Assembly: GCA_029939015.1 (NCBI GenBank)
Contig: JAOZTV010000210.1
Span: 1-5,614 of the forward strand
DNA: 5,614 nt
Direction: 5' to 3'
Origin: Candidatus Aminicenantota bacterium
GTDB lineage: Bacteria; Acidobacteriota; Aminicenantia; UBA2199
Positions 4,452-5,614 of this stretch are shown piece by piece. The position numbers and the translations under genes are program-made. Each line of letters begins with the position of its first letter. Position 1 is the first letter of the stretch. The notes beneath the pieces were generated by a model. That model saw only the letters and a program-made list of their open reading frames with translations. It was not told the origin of the DNA and searched no databases.

Positions 4452-5614
4452 ATGAAAAATAAAAAAATAGAATATCCTGCAAACAAGATTCTCTTACTTG
4501 ACGGAGCAATGGGAACTGCTATTCAAACACTATCACTTACCGAAACAGATTTTAGAGGTAATAAATTCAAAGATCATCCAATTGACCTGAAAGGAAATAA
4601 CGATCTCCTGTCAATTACACAGTCTAAACATATAATAAAAATTCATGAAGATTATTTAGAGGCCGGTGCAGACATCATTGAGACAAATACCTTTAATGCA
4701 AACGGCATATCAATGTCAGACTATAAACTTGAAGATTTTGTTTATGAATTGAATTTAAGCTCTGCAAGGCTTGCATCCTCTGCTACTGCGAAATTTTCAA
4801 AACCTGATAAGCCAAGATATGTTGCAGGTTCAATAGGTCCTTCAGGCAAAACACTTTCTATGTCACCTGATGTAGAAGACCCCGGCTTTCGAGCAATCAC
4901 TTTTGACCAGATGCGTCTTGCCTATAAACCTCAAATAGAGGGACTTATTGATGGTGGTGCCGACCTTTTAATGGTTGAGACCGTTTTTGACACCTTAAAT
5001 GCCAAGGCTGTCTTAATTGCAATTAATGAAGTATTTGAAGAAAAGCAGATAAAACTCCCAATTATGCTATCTGTCACAATTGTTGACTCAAGCGGTAGAA
5101 CTCTATCAGGTCAGACACTTGAAGCCTTTTTCTATTCAATTAAACATTTTGATCTTTTTAGCATTGGAATTAATTGTAGCCTTGGCGCAAAAGAAATATT
5201 TCCCTATGTTAAACAATTGTCTGAACTTGCACCAATTAAAATATCACTTCACCCAAATGCCGGTTTACCCAATCAGTTTGGTGATTATGACGAAAGTCCG
5301 GAAGTAATGGCTAAGTATATCGAAGAAATACTTGAACATAATCTTGTAAATATTGTTGGAGGTTGTTGTGGAACTACACCAAAACATATTGAGAAAATTT
5401 CCAAACTAATAGAAACAAAGAAGGCAAGAATCTTGCCTAAACCCAAAAAAGAAACAGTTTTAAGTGGTTTAGAAATATTAAAAATTGACAAGATCAATAA
5501 TTTTATCAATATTGGTGAAAGAACAAATATATTTGGTTCAAAAAAATTTGCAAGACTGATTAAAGAAGAAAAATATGAAAAAGCACTATCAATTGCCAGA
5601 AGTCAAATATCAGG
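4452..5614 (+). CDS. metH: cobalamin-dependent methionine synthase MetH, N-terminal part (runs off the window)
   Basis: MetH transfers a methyl group from methyltetrahydrofolate via cobalamin to homocysteine, forming methionine. The frame is open from 4452 to the window end, 387 codons plus two bases. Residues 13-322 are the homocysteine-binding barrel: LLLDGAMGTAIQ (14-25), ETNTF (77-81), the zinc ligand Cys242 in INCSLGA, and Cys305/Cys306 in GGCCGTTP. From about residue 350, FINIGERTNIFGSKKFARLI opens the methyltetrahydrofolate (pterin)-binding domain. The cobalamin and reactivation domains lie beyond the edge, so whether this is a full-length MetH or a shorter form cannot be told. ATG 4452 is the only plausible start, since homology begins at residue 13 and the frame upstream is stopped at 4410. 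No SD precedes it. It is divergent from the membrane protein gene. Confidence 0.95.
   Translation, partial: MKNKKIEYPANKILLLDGAMGTAIQTLSLTETDFRGNKFKDHPIDLKGNNDLLSITQSKHIIKIHEDYLEAGADIIETNTFNANGISMSDYKLEDFVYELNLSSARLASSATAKFSKPDKPRYVAGSIGPSGKTLSMSPDVEDPGFRAITFDQMRLAYKPQIEGLIDGGADLLMVETVFDTLNAKAVLIAINEVFEEKQIKLPIMLSVTIVDSSGRTLSGQTLEAFFYSIKHFDLFSIGINCSLGAKEIFPYVKQLSELAPIKISLHPNAGLPNQFGDYDESPEVMAKYIEEILEHNLVNIVGGCCGTTPKHIEKISKLIETKKARILPKPKKETVLSGLEILKIDKINNFINIGERTNIFGSKKFARLIKEEKYEKALSIARSQIS

Noticed and set aside
5080..5509. Short frames on both strands inside metH
   Set aside because: metH homology is continuous through this region, including the zinc-site cysteines, so these frames are incidental.

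Overview
The window is AT-rich (about 30% G+C by eye) bacterial chromosome. It carries one alanine tRNA, eight protein genes (one running off the right end) and two copies of an unusual intergenic hairpin repeat. Everything from the tRNA and the regulator/membrane pair down to base 92 reads on the minus strand. metH reads the other way, off the right edge. Shine-Dalgarno sites of AGGAG type and promoters of TTGACA/TATAAT type are easy to see, so the signals are those of a sigma70 bacterium with SD-led translation, not a Bacteroidetes-like one. CheX implies a motile, chemotactic cell. A two-CW regulator, LarC and cobalamin-type MetH suggest an anaerobe of a low-G+C, non-Firmicute phylum (Deferribacterota, Desulfobacterota-like or a candidate phylum). 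I cannot assign the phylum from the sequence alone.

Layout from right to left along the minus strand: a three-helix membrane protein gene (3938-4294) is followed 8 bp later by an XRE-type regulator with a cysteine-rich two-CW domain (3537-3929). Next come tRNA-Ala(GGC) (3447-3519) and cheX with its own strong promoter (2920-3390). After a heptamer-repeat spacer come efp (2244-2807) and queD (1893-2234), in which the queD ribosome site overlaps the efp stop codon. Hairpin repeat copy 2 (1789-1890) separates queD from queE (1159-1773). queE overlaps larC (344-1162) by an ATGA junction. larC is followed in the same frame, after TGA and one codon, by a small membrane/coiled-coil gene (92-340). 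Repeat copy 1 (1-83, cut by the window edge) lies beyond it in the opposite orientation. On the plus strand metH starts at 4452 under a consensus promoter and is incomplete.

Functionally, queD and queE catalyse successive steps from dihydroneopterin triphosphate to 7-carboxy-7-deazaguanine, the precursor of queuosine. With efp and the tRNA they give the middle of the window a translation theme. larC belongs to nickel-pincer cofactor metabolism but here consists only of the N-terminal half of the usual protein. No lactate racemase or larB/larE gene is in view. The queE-larC-small gene module is framed by the two inverted hairpin repeats.

Most worth a second look are the pair of octamer-built inverted repeats, the LarC1-only protein with a pentahistidine run and an in-frame membrane/coiled-coil reading frame behind its TGA, and the near-leaderless consensus promoter of metH. 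I did not find a convincing large undescribed system.
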